Shown in pieces: positions 5,502-11,366 of a stretch of DNA of 20,773 bases. The stretch is from a virus, in the IMG/VR virus record IMGVR_UViG_3300017786_000191, positions 1 through 20,773 of that record; one strand, written 5' to 3'. The notes under the pieces were generated by a model. The model worked only from the letters and a program-made list of their open reading frames with translations. It ran no database searches and was not told the DNA's origin. The position numbers and the translations under genes are program-made. Every line of letters starts with the position of its first letter. Positions within the stretch are counted from its first letter, which is position 1.

Positions 5502-6218
5502 ATGGCAAAAGGTAGAATAAAAAGACCCGAGCAAACAGGCGGCTTTAAGCTGCCTAGGGTTGGGTTAGTAAAAACAGGATTTAAAAACGCACAGGGGCAG
5601 CCTAGGAGCTGCGACTATTTTTTATCGAGTGGTAAGTATGCGCCTATGTTTGATGCAGCATACCCTAATAAGCCAAGCACTATACAGATAGTTTTTTGGG
5701 AAGATAACCCTGCTAGTATGTGCGAGGAGCGATACGAGTATAGAGATAGGCAGGGCAAACTATATGCAAGAGGCGACGGCGAAACGTTTGAGGTTTGGAG
5801 TGCCAAGGCTAAAAAGTACGAGGAGTACACTACTGCCGAACACCCCGAAATAATGGCACAGGTAAACGCTAAAGTACAAAACGGTAAGGGCTGGGATATA
5901 ATCCTAACCTTACGCTTTATAATGCCTAAAATAAAAGATATTGCTGGTTACTGGGAGTACTCTACAAAAGGCGAGGCAAGTACAATACCAGCAATACGTG
6001 ATACATTTGATGCTATGCTACAAAGTAGAGGCAGCGTAAGAGGTGTAATATTTGATTTAAACGTAAAATTTGCAAAGAGCCAAAAGCCAGGAGTAGCAAG
6101 CCGCTACCCAGTTGTAAATTTAGTGCCAAATCAGAGCAAGGAAAATATAGAGGCGGTTAAGGGTACTATGTTACACGTACCAAGTCAAATACCACAATTA
6201 GGCACAAGTAATGAATAA
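5502..6218 (+). CDS. Gp3-like / recombination-directionality-factor-like phage protein
   Basis: A longer frame opens at 5433, but ATG 5502 (MAKGRIKRPEQTGG) is one base past the previous stop and avoids a 68-nt overlap, giving 238 aa. Features I associate with the Gp3-like RDF family are LPRVGLVKTGFK near the start, RSCDYFL, a central GDGETFEVW, the LTLRFIMPKI...GYWEYST block, and the ending RGSVRGVIFDL, KPGVASRYPVVNLVPNQSKEN. Family members in some temperate phages switch serine integrases to excision; many others are uncharacterised and found without an integrase. No integrase is visible in this window, so the role here could be in replication or recombination instead. The family call rests on memory of the pattern. 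Confidence 0.5.
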   Translation: MAKGRIKRPEQTGGFKLPRVGLVKTGFKNAQGQPRSCDYFLSSGKYAPMFDAAYPNKPSTIQIVFWEDNPASMCEERYEYRDRQGKLYARGDGETFEVWSAKAKKYEEYTTAEHPEIMAQVNAKVQNGKGWDIILTLRFIMPKIKDIAGYWEYSTKGEASTIPAIRDTFDAMLQSRGSVRGVIFDLNVKFAKSQKPGVASRYPVVNLVPNQSKENIEAVKGTMLHVPSQIPQLGTSNE

Positions 6219-6222
6219 TTTA

Positions 6223-6230
6223 TATATTTG
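6223..6230 (+). promoter_or_regulatory. -7 box (TATATTTG) of the structured leader
   Basis: Perfect TAnnTTTG, but no clear TTTG 17-23 nt upstream (the region is the end of the RDF-like gene). Followed by CACCAAG; a similar TGCACCAA follows the weak box at 10994. Confidence 0.45.
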
Positions 6231-6235
6231 CACCA

Positions 6236-6319
6236 AGTGTAGTGCATTACACAAATACTAAAATATTTTAATAGCTAGCGTAAGTAGGGAATGCACTCCC
6301 GAAAGCGTTAGCTTTTTTT
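6236..6319 (+). ncRNA. Structured leader/attenuator with kissing-loop potential before the replication genes
   Basis: The start is estimated about 6 nt after the -7 box. Hairpin 1 is GTGTA (6237-6241) / TACAC (6248-6252), loop GTGCAT. Hairpin 2 is the terminator, whose inner stem GGGA/TCCC closes loop ATGCAC (6291-6296). The two six-base loops are exact reverse complements, and 8 nt match if one flanking pair on each side is counted. The RNA could form a loop-loop contact, or an alternative long-range pairing that opens the inner stem. The U-tract ends three bases before the ATG at 6323, so the element is more likely a cis attenuator or translation switch than a free sRNA. Trigger and expression are unknown. 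Confidence 0.55.
6274..6319 (+). terminator. Forked terminator hairpin directly before the ORF at 6323
   Basis: Outer stem GCTAGCGT (6274-6281) with GCGTTAGC (6305-6312), eight pairs including two G-U. An internal loop leads to the inner stem GGGA (6287-6290)/TCCC (6297-6300), followed by TTTTTTT (6313-6319). Confidence 0.8.
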
Positions 6320-6322
6320 ATT

Positions 6323-6571
6323 ATGGAAAATTCAGCGTTAGAAAGATGTATCGTATTTGATTTTGAAAAAGATTATATACAGGTAAATAATGGCAGATAT
6401 AAAGAGGTGTTAACAATACCCGATTTAATTAAACTGCAAAAAGAGGTAGCTAATACAATAGGTTTTTATCTTGAAAATGGATATACAGATAATGTAATTC
6501 ATCATATAAATTTAAACAGTAAAGAGGCAGATTATAACAAAGAACTAAAAAGGACACAAAATGATAGCTAA
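6323..6571 (+). CDS. Hypothetical protein, 82 aa
   Basis: The ATG lies three bases after the terminator T-tract, so its translation start is inside or beside the leader structure and is probably controlled by it. The product (MENSALERCIVFDFEKDY... ending LKRTQNDS) contains strands around IVFDFEKDYIQVNN and a helix IPDLIKLQKEVANTIGFYLENG. It is acidic, with one Cys and no membrane segment. It overlaps the replication initiator by 11 nt, so it is translationally coupled to it. I recognise no family; co-control with the initiator suggests a replication-linked role (inference). Confidence 0.6.
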   Translation: MENSALERCIVFDFEKDYIQVNNGRYKEVLTIPDLIKLQKEVANTIGFYLENGYTDNVIHHINLNSKEADYNKELKRTQNDS

Positions 6572-7322
6572 AATATTAGGAAGCTCTGCGTTTTGGGTTG
6601 TAAACAAAACAATAGCAAAATCTACAAGTATGGAAGCTGCTTTAATGCTAGCAGACTTAACAGATAAAGAGCAGTATTTTACAGCTCGTGGAGAAATAAC
6701 AGAATGCGGGTATTTCTTTAATACTTCTGAAAATATAAAAGAAGACACAGGGCTTACTTACCACTCACAAAAAAAGGCATTAAAGCAGTTAACAGATATA
6801 GGTTTTATAGAAACAAAATTAAAAGGAGTGCCTGCTAAACTGCATTTTAAAATATCTGAAAACAAGATTTTAAATTTTTTAAAAACTGGTTCTAAGGAAA
6901 GTTTAAAACAAGATTTAAAAAAAGTTAAAACAAATAATAATAAATCTAATAATAATAAATCTACTACTACTAACGTAGTAGTACACCAAACCTCAAAAGA
7001 GCAGGAGGCAAACGATTTATTTGGCAAAGCTCCTAACCCGAAAAAGAAAACCCTTTTTAAAAACTCTCTAGTATTTGATTTTGAAATTTTTGAAAAAAAA
7101 TTGACAGAGGCGAAAAATTTAGGCGTAGATATTAACTATTACTACAACGCTATAAAGGACTGGAACGACATAAAAAAAGTTACACGGGATGCGGACGGCT
7201 GGATAGCTACGGCTCGTACTTTTATGCGAGGCGATAAAAACAAGGCTAGACTGCAAATAATAAAAACAGAACAGGAGCAGGCAGTACTTGATAAAGAAAT
7301 GCAGGAGTATTTAGGTATGTAG
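6561..7322 (+). CDS. Phage replication initiator-like protein (winged-helix N-terminus)
   Basis: A 253-residue protein. Residues about 30-100 read as a winged helix: LADLTDKEQYF, then GYFFNTSENIKEDTGLTYHSQKKALKQLTDIGFIETKLKGVPAKLHFKI, a replication-initiator pattern common in phages and plasmids. A Lys/Asn linker follows (NNNKSNNNKS at 125-134, TTTNVVV at 135-141), then a helical C-terminal domain (FEIFEKKLTEAKNLGVDINYYYNAIKDWNDIKK, DGWIATARTFMRG) that may contact a helicase or loader, as DnaD/DnaA-type initiators do. The linker DNA carries tandem repeats and an inverted repeat, so the origin may lie inside the gene, as in lambda O. Stop TAG. No helicase gene was recognised nearby. Confidence 0.65.
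   Translation: MIAKILGSSAFWVVNKTIAKSTSMEAALMLADLTDKEQYFTARGEITECGYFFNTSENIKEDTGLTYHSQKKALKQLTDIGFIETKLKGVPAKLHFKISENKILNFLKTGSKESLKQDLKKVKTNNNKSNNNKSTTTNVVVHQTSKEQEANDLFGKAPNPKKKTLFKNSLVFDFEIFEKKLTEAKNLGVDINYYYNAIKDWNDIKKVTRDADGWIATARTFMRGDKNKARLQIIKTEQEQAVLDKEMQEYLGM
6933..6983 (+). repeat. Tandem 15-bp repeats plus 9-bp inverted repeat: candidate replication origin
   Basis: AATAATAATAAATCT occurs twice in direct succession (6933-6947, 6948-6962), then TACTACTAC (6962-6970), TAAC and GTAGTAGTA (6975-6983), a perfect 9-bp inverted repeat. The whole is within an AT-rich part of the initiator gene. Iterons and an easily melted region inside the initiator gene are known from lambdoid phages; origin function here is inferred. 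Confidence 0.45.
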
Positions 7323-7478
7323 CAGCAAATTACAAACAACGTTCAAGTTTATGGCACGTTTCCCAAAGGGAATGGGCTATAAACGGTGTTAGTTACTGTG
7401 TGTGAGCGTTGGCAAATTGAGTGTAGTAAAGGGTTGCTTTTTTGCAACTGTTTACGATAATAAGAAAATACAAAAATT
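7323..7478 (+). other. Left flank of the apparent cargo cassette
   Basis: Non-coding. Contains TTCCCAAAGGGAA (an inverted repeat), GCTATAAACGGTGTTAG (7376-7392), GAGCGTTGG (7404-7412, repeated at 8518-8526 in the right flank) and a small hairpin GTTGC-TTTTTT-GCAAC (7433-7448). Base composition is richer in G/T words than the surrounding phage DNA. No phage-type promoter is obvious in it. The resemblance to attC-like recombination sites is only loose. Confidence 0.4.
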
Positions 7479-8465
7479 ATGAATACAACAATATTAATAC
7501 CATTATCTGGAGGAAAAGATAGTCAAGCATCAATGTTATGGGCTATTGAAAAATACGGAATTAAAAATTGCCAAACTGCATTTTGTGATGTTAGATGGGA
7601 AGCAAGAGAAACTTATAAGCATATTGATTATTTAGTTAAAAAATCTGGTATTAAACACAATGTTTTGACTTCAAGTAAATATGATGGAATGGTTGATTTA
7701 GCAATAAAAAAAGGAAGATTTCCTTCATCTACTGCTCGTTTTTGTACAGAAGAATTAAAAGTTAAACCTATGATAGATTTTATTTTAACCTTAAAGCAAA
7801 ACGTTATAGTAATTGATGGTGTTAGAGCAGATGAAAGTGCAAAAAGAGCCAAAAAATTACCACAATGCAGATTCTTTAAATATTATTTTGAACCACATAC
7901 AACAAATACTATGATTGTTGAAAAGTTTAAAATAAAAGAACCTGTAACTCATAAGCAAAAATTAAAATACCAAAAAGCTAAAGAGCGTTTAGCTATCGGA
8001 AAAGAAGATGCAAAATGTTATACATATAGAAAAAAGGAAATATTTGAATGGTGTAAGAATTATAGCGATGATTTAATTAGACCATTTTTTTACAATACAG
8101 GAAATGATGTAATTAATTACTCATTAAATAGAGGTTATTTTATTAATGAAAGATATTTTATGGGTTATGAAAGAGTGGGTTGTAAAATTTGTATTATGGA
8201 AAATATACCAGGACTTACTAGAACTGTTTTAAATGACAAAGAAACAGTTAACGAAATTATAGAATCAGAAATTAAAGCAGAAAGCAGTTTTCTACCACCA
8301 AACAAAATACCAAAAAGATACCACAGTAAAAAAACAGAAAAAGGTAAAACATACGCAACTTTTGTAGATGTTCAAAGATATGTTTTAGATAAAAATGCAA
8401 CTTTAGATATGTTTAAGGACGAACCAATTTTTAAATGTAAATCAGTTTATTCAATATGCGAATAG
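7479..8465 (+). CDS. PP-loop ATPase of the PAPS reductase / DndC-like superfamily (probable cargo gene)
   Basis: A 328-residue protein. The N-terminus ILIPLSGGKDSQASM has the PP-loop SGGKDS (residues 10-15) that binds ATP pyrophosphate in adenine-nucleotide alpha-hydrolase-fold enzymes. Later motifs are FCDVRWEARETYKHIDYL, ARFCTEELKVKPM, IDGVRADES and GCKICIMENI (C235, C238), matching phage 'PAPS reductase family' and DndC-type proteins. Possible roles are sulphur transfer to DNA or tRNA, or nucleotide modification; it need not reduce PAPS. Codon use differs from the neighbours: almost every Glu is GAA (one GAG seen) and Arg is mostly AGA, while adjacent phage genes use GAG and CGT freely. 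With unusual non-coding DNA on both sides it looks recently acquired. No dnd partners are visible. Confidence 0.8.
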   Translation: MNTTILIPLSGGKDSQASMLWAIEKYGIKNCQTAFCDVRWEARETYKHIDYLVKKSGIKHNVLTSSKYDGMVDLAIKKGRFPSSTARFCTEELKVKPMIDFILTLKQNVIVIDGVRADESAKRAKKLPQCRFFKYYFEPHTTNTMIVEKFKIKEPVTHKQKLKYQKAKERLAIGKEDAKCYTYRKKEIFEWCKNYSDDLIRPFFYNTGNDVINYSLNRGYFINERYFMGYERVGCKICIMENIPGLTRTVLNDKETVNEIIESEIKAESSFLPPNKIPKRYHSKKTEKGKTYATFVDVQRYVLDKNATLDMFKDEPIFKCKSVYSICE

Positions 8466-8607
8466 TTAATAAAGCGTAGGCGGAAAAAGGGAAATGTGTT
8501 TGCAAAACTCTTTTACCGAGCGTTGGAAAAAAGCGGTGGTAGACACATTGTTACTAACTCCAAAATAAAAAACGTTTTAATGTTTTTTATTGACAGTTGT
8601 TTAGTAG
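8466..8607 (+). other. Right flank of the apparent cargo cassette, with long imperfect inverted repeat
   Basis: Non-coding. AATGTGT (8493-8499) pairs with ACACATT (8543-8549), and ACCG (8515-8518) with CGGT further in, forming an imperfect hairpin around GAGCGTTGG (8518-8526), which is also in the left flank at 7404-7412. GTTACTAAC follows. This is the sort of folded site seen at the ends of gene cassettes, but no integron integrase or canonical attC core can be shown. Confidence 0.4.
8564..8591 (+). terminator. A/T-stem hairpin, possible bidirectional terminator
   Basis: AATAAAAAAC (8564-8573) and GTTTTTTATT (8582-8591) form a perfect 10-bp inverted repeat around GTTTTAAT. The A-run before and T-run after would terminate in either direction, though the stem has little GC. 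It separates the cargo gene from promoter P3. Confidence 0.45.
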
Positions 8608-8639
8608 TTTGTGTATATTAAAAATAAAGTTTAAATTAG
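8608..8639 (+). promoter_or_regulatory. Promoter P3 (TTTG - 20 nt - TAAATTAG)
   Basis: TTTG at 8608-8611, a 20-nt spacer and TAAATTAG at 8632-8639. Shares with P1 and P2 the internal block ATTAAAA-ATAAA-GTTTAA (8617-8635). It lies just after the cassette-like segment, so the phage operon continues from its own promoter. Confidence 0.6.
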
Positions 8640-8641
8640 CA

Positions 8642-9574
8642 ATGACAAAAAAGATAACAATGTTACCAGCCGTAAAAAAGAGCAATGCTCTATCAACTTA
8701 CAAACAAGATTACTACCTAGAGCAAAAGGCAGCACTACTACAAGCTGCGGAGGTGCAAATAAAATTATCAGATAACGATTTAATGATTGCGCAGGCAGGA
8801 ATAGAAACGCCTATAAGAAAGATAGCCGACCAAGAGCTGGTAAAAAAAGTAGCTACTGCTACTAAATTTATTTGCCGTGATATTGGAGTTAAAGACTGGA
8901 ATAACGCCGAGGTTATGAAATACGATTCTACTCGTTTTTTTGATACACTAAAAAAATACTACAAAGATTTTAGTTTTAAGGAGGTAAAACTAGCGTTTGA
9001 GTTGGCAGCAGTTGGCGAGTTGGACGAATGGCTGCCAAAGGATAAAAACGGCAACCCCGATAAAAACCATTACCAAGCATTTAGCTTGGAGTACTATACT
9101 AAAATACTAAACGCTTACAGAGCTAAAAAGAATAAAGTTTGGTTTAAGGCTCGTAAAGCTCTGCCTGCCCCAGTTAATGTAATTACGGAGGAGCAAAAGG
9201 CAGCCAACAAAAAGGCATTTATAGAGGATATATACAAGGCATTTTATAATTACCGAGATAACGGAGTAGAGCCTAGATTTATATTAAGCATCTTTATAAA
9301 TGAGTTTATACAGCAGGGAGCTTTAGAGAAAAAACCCGAACCGAGCAAATCAGCCATTGACAAAGCGTATCGAACTTTTATCGTTAGTGATGCACCCCGC
9401 ATACAAAAAAAGGGCGTAATCGCAAATTATCATAAAAATAAGATTGACACTATACTTTTAAGCCAAGCCGAGAGCATAGAAAATAACAAGGCTATAAAGG
9501 ATTATTTCGATAAACTTATAGCGGAGAAAACGGATATAAAAACAGTAATAAAAATTAAAACCGAGAGTAAATGA
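8642..9574 (+). CDS. Hypothetical phage protein, 310 aa, driven by P3
   Basis: An upstream in-frame ATG at 8597 lies before the promoter and is rejected. ATG 8642 (MTKKITMLPAVKK) is only 2 nt after the P3 -7 box, so it would need a leaderless mRNA; Met7 at 8660 gives a 20-nt leader and may be the true start. The protein is Lys-rich and helical, without Cys-cluster, Walker or catalytic motifs that I can name. Notable stretches are FDTLKKYYKDFSFKEVKLAFELA, HYQAFSLEYYTKILNAYRAKK and YKAFYNYRDNGVEPRF. Size, place next to the resolvase and a 4-nt overlap with it suggest a replication or recombination accessory, such as a helicase loader or DNA-binding protein (inference). No confident family. Confidence 0.6.
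   Translation: MTKKITMLPAVKKSNALSTYKQDYYLEQKAALLQAAEVQIKLSDNDLMIAQAGIETPIRKIADQELVKKVATATKFICRDIGVKDWNNAEVMKYDSTRFFDTLKKYYKDFSFKEVKLAFELAAVGELDEWLPKDKNGNPDKNHYQAFSLEYYTKILNAYRAKKNKVWFKARKALPAPVNVITEEQKAANKKAFIEDIYKAFYNYRDNGVEPRFILSIFINEFIQQGALEKKPEPSKSAIDKAYRTFIVSDAPRIQKKGVIANYHKNKIDTILLSQAESIENNKAIKDYFDKLIAEKTDIKTVIKIKTESK
9560..9568 (+). promoter_or_regulatory. Shared leader element, variant ACCGAGAGT
   Basis: Eight of nine bases equal the leader element at 1220, 3406 and 11013, with C to T at the end. It lies within the 3' end of the upstream gene, 2 nt before ATG 9571. The T would still pair with G3287 of the candidate small RNA as a wobble. Confidence 0.45.
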
Positions 9575-10104
9575 AAGTAAAAACAATAATAGGCATCGAC
9601 CCTGGAGCTGGCGGAGGTATAGCACTATACAATTACAAAGCTGGTATAAGTGTAGCCAAGATGCCAAAAAATGTAAGTGATCTAGCAGAGTACCTAAACT
9701 ACGTTAAAGACACTTACGAGAAACCAATATGCTTTATAGAAAAAGTATCAAGCTGGAAAAGCGACACCGATACAGGTGGTAAGCGTTTTGGTATAGATAA
9801 AATGCTGGCTAATTTTGAGCAGCTTAAGACAGTATTAACTTTAGCAAAAATACCTTTTGTACAGGTTTACCCGCAGAGCTGGCAGCACGGTTTAAACTTG
9901 CGAAAAAAAGGCGAGGATAAAAAAGCTCGTAAGGATAGGTATAAAGCTGCTGCCTCACAATACTACCCCGAGGTTAAGGCTACGTTATGGAATAGCGATG
10001 CGCTTTGTATTGTGCATTTCGGTAGGCTTAAATTTAACACAGATATTAACTGGGTAATGGAGCGTTTACCTCCTGCTGCACAAAAGGAGTTATTTACAGA
10101 GTAA
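9571..10104 (+). CDS. RuvC-like Holliday junction resolvase (RNase H fold)
   Basis: A 177-residue protein. IIGIDPGAGGGIALY gives the first strand with D10. CFIEKV (E57) matches the second acidic residue, and LWNSDALCIVHFGRL (D143) the third. The length and order agree with bacterial RuvC and related phage resolvases, though the family also includes other RNase-H-fold nucleases. It would resolve branched DNA before packaging or during recombination. The segment WKSDTDTGGKRFGIDKMLANFEQLKTVL resembles the substrate-binding part of phage members. The ATGA start overlaps the previous stop by 4 nt, so the two are co-translated. Confidence 0.8.
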   Translation: MKVKTIIGIDPGAGGGIALYNYKAGISVAKMPKNVSDLAEYLNYVKDTYEKPICFIEKVSSWKSDTDTGGKRFGIDKMLANFEQLKTVLTLAKIPFVQVYPQSWQHGLNLRKKGEDKKARKDRYKAAASQYYPEVKATLWNSDALCIVHFGRLKFNTDINWVMERLPPAAQKELFTE

Positions 10105-10145
10105 AAACGTAGCTGGCAAATAGCAGTTACATAAAAAATAAACCG

Positions 10146-10793
10146 ATGGTTAAAAATGTAGATTACAGAGAAAATAAAGGAGTGTTTGATACGGTGTTAT
10201 TAGACCCGCCATTTGATAAATGGAAAGAAATAAAAGAGATACCAAAAGCAAAAACTTACGTTTGCTTTACAAACTTTCAAAACAGACACCACGTACAAAA
10301 TTTATTAGGTAATCCTAAATTTGAAATAATTTGGCACTTTAAGGACGGTAGGTGGGTTAGTCATAAAATGCCGAGGCATACGCACTAGCATATACTAATA
10401 TATGGCGAGTTAAAAAACGAGGCTTACACAGGCGATTATAACGAAAACAGAAAACCGCAGAAAAAAGGAAAGGGCTGTATAGGTAGGGATAAAAACCTAG
10501 GCGATAGGGTTTATGTGCCAAGAGAAAGAAAAATGCTAAATAGCGTTATAGAAGTACCTAGGAATGTAGGTAAAACGTTAGGTGTTTGGGGTAAGCCCGA
10601 GGCTTTAGCTATGCCTATATTAGAGTGGTTGGTAAGTAAAGACGATAGGGTTTGGGACGGTTTCGCAGGTAGTGGTACATTTGGAGTATGTTGTAAAAAA
10701 ATAGGAGCTATATACTACGGCTCTGAAATAAATAAAGAAACGTGCTTAAAAGCAAACAAGAGGATAGAGGAGGTAGAATATAGTTTGTTTTAA
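10146..10793 (+). pseudogene. DNA adenine-type methyltransferase interrupted by an in-frame amber codon
   Basis: One continuous frame of 216 codons with a single TAG at 10386-10388. Before it come VFDTVLLDPPFDKWKE (motif IV, DPPF) and WHFKDGRWVSHKMPRHTH. After it come HILIYGELKNEAYTG, the mid-region, and VWDGFAGSGTFGVCCKKIGAIYYGSEINKE (SAM-binding motif I with FAGSGT). DPPF preceding FAGSGT is the circularly permuted order of many phage N6-adenine enzymes. HTH-stop-HILIYG fits a family where the stop position is an ordinary residue such as Glu or Gln; GAG or CAG to TAG is one change. Other genes here end in TAG, so whole-genome recoding is not supported. A downstream ATG at 10533 could restart, but without the catalytic half. 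Confidence 0.75.
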
Positions 10794-10975
10794 TGGAGCA
10801 AAAAGAGGTAAAATATCGTAAGCAATTAACAGTAACTAATAGCTGCGCTATGAAAAACTGTCAGTACTATAAAAAAGAAATGTGTACGCACGAGCGTAAC
10901 ACGGTAAACAGATTAGGGCAAGATGCTTGCCCGTTAATAGACGGAGCAATAGATAGAGAATTTTTTACAGGTTAG
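10793..10975 (+). CDS. Small cysteine-rich protein, 60 aa
   Basis: The ATG overlaps the upstream TAA by one base. Cysteines at residues 18, 23, 31 and 46 (NSCAMKNCQYYKKEMC, then DACPLI) form a four-Cys set with C-x4-C-x7-C spacing, consistent with a small metal site or Fe-S cluster. The N-terminus is basic (KYRKQL) and the C-terminus acidic. It follows the interrupted methyltransferase without a gap. No family recognised; short Cys proteins of this kind are frequent in phage early regions. Confidence 0.6.
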   Translation: MEQKEVKYRKQLTVTNSCAMKNCQYYKKEMCTHERNTVNRLGQDACPLIDGAIDREFFTG

Positions 10976-10993
10976 GATTAATTAAAAATTATT

Positions 10994-11021
10994 TATAAAT
11001 TGCACCAACAAAACCGAGAGC
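10994..11021 (+). promoter_or_regulatory. Weak -7-like box and shared leader element before 11028
   Basis: TATAAATTG (10994-11002) is an imperfect -7 element with no clear -33 partner. It is followed by CACCAACAAA and ACCGAGAGC (11013-11021), then AAAAAG and ATG 11028. The leader nonamer is identical to those at 1220 and 3406, here with 6 nt instead of 3 to the ATG. Confidence 0.45.
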
Positions 11022-11027
11022 AAAAAG

Positions 11028-11366
11028 ATGTTAAAAATTACAGTTAAGCACGCTAAAACAGAGCGACAGGAAACACAAACAAAGGTAATATTTACTACTA
11101 CCGATACAGTAAGCGAAATAGACGAGCATTATATAGAGAAAGCACCAGGTTACTTATTGTTTAGTGCTGATAAAATTACGCAAGAGGCAGAGCTGGCTAT
11201 GCGTGATAAACGTATAGGGGTAAACGACCAAGGACAAAGCGCAAGCAAAAAACTACGAGGAGCTATTTATGAATATTGGTTTGAGCATATTAACGACCAA
11301 GATTTTAAGGCTTATTATAACCGAGCTATGGATAAGTTAATAGATAAGGTAAAAGGGCAAATATGA
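11028..11366 (+). CDS. Hypothetical phage protein, 112 aa
   Basis: The start is set by the ACCGAGAGC leader. The protein begins MLKITVKHAKTERQETQTKVIF with beta-rich character, then APGYLLFSADKITQEAELAMRDKRIGV, a Gly/Ser linker, and a helical end KKLRGAIYEYWFEHINDQDFKAYYNRAMDKLI. I have the impression of a family recurring in Bacteroidota phages but cannot name it. It is the first gene of a long run of overlapping genes leading to the terminase and shares its leader element with the early genes 1232 and 3418. It overlaps the next gene by 4 nt. Function unknown. Confidence 0.6.
   Translation: MLKITVKHAKTERQETQTKVIFTTTDTVSEIDEHYIEKAPGYLLFSADKITQEAELAMRDKRIGVNDQGQSASKKLRGAIYEYWFEHINDQDFKAYYNRAMDKLIDKVKGQI

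Noticed and set aside
6933-6983. CRISPR-like or microsatellite array
   Set aside because: Only two 15-bp units without spacers, in frame inside a coding linker.
7323-8607. Insertion sequence or transposon around the PP-loop gene
   Set aside because: No transposase, no clear terminal inverted repeats at the boundaries and no target-site duplication that I could identify; described instead as a possible cassette.
8597-8641. Upstream start for the 310-aa gene
   Set aside because: It would place the start before the P3 promoter, and the added residues merely translate the promoter DNA.
10386-10388. Genome-wide TAG recoding as in some crAss-like phages
   Set aside because: TAG ends many well-formed genes in this window with the next gene starting within a few bases, so it works as a stop here.
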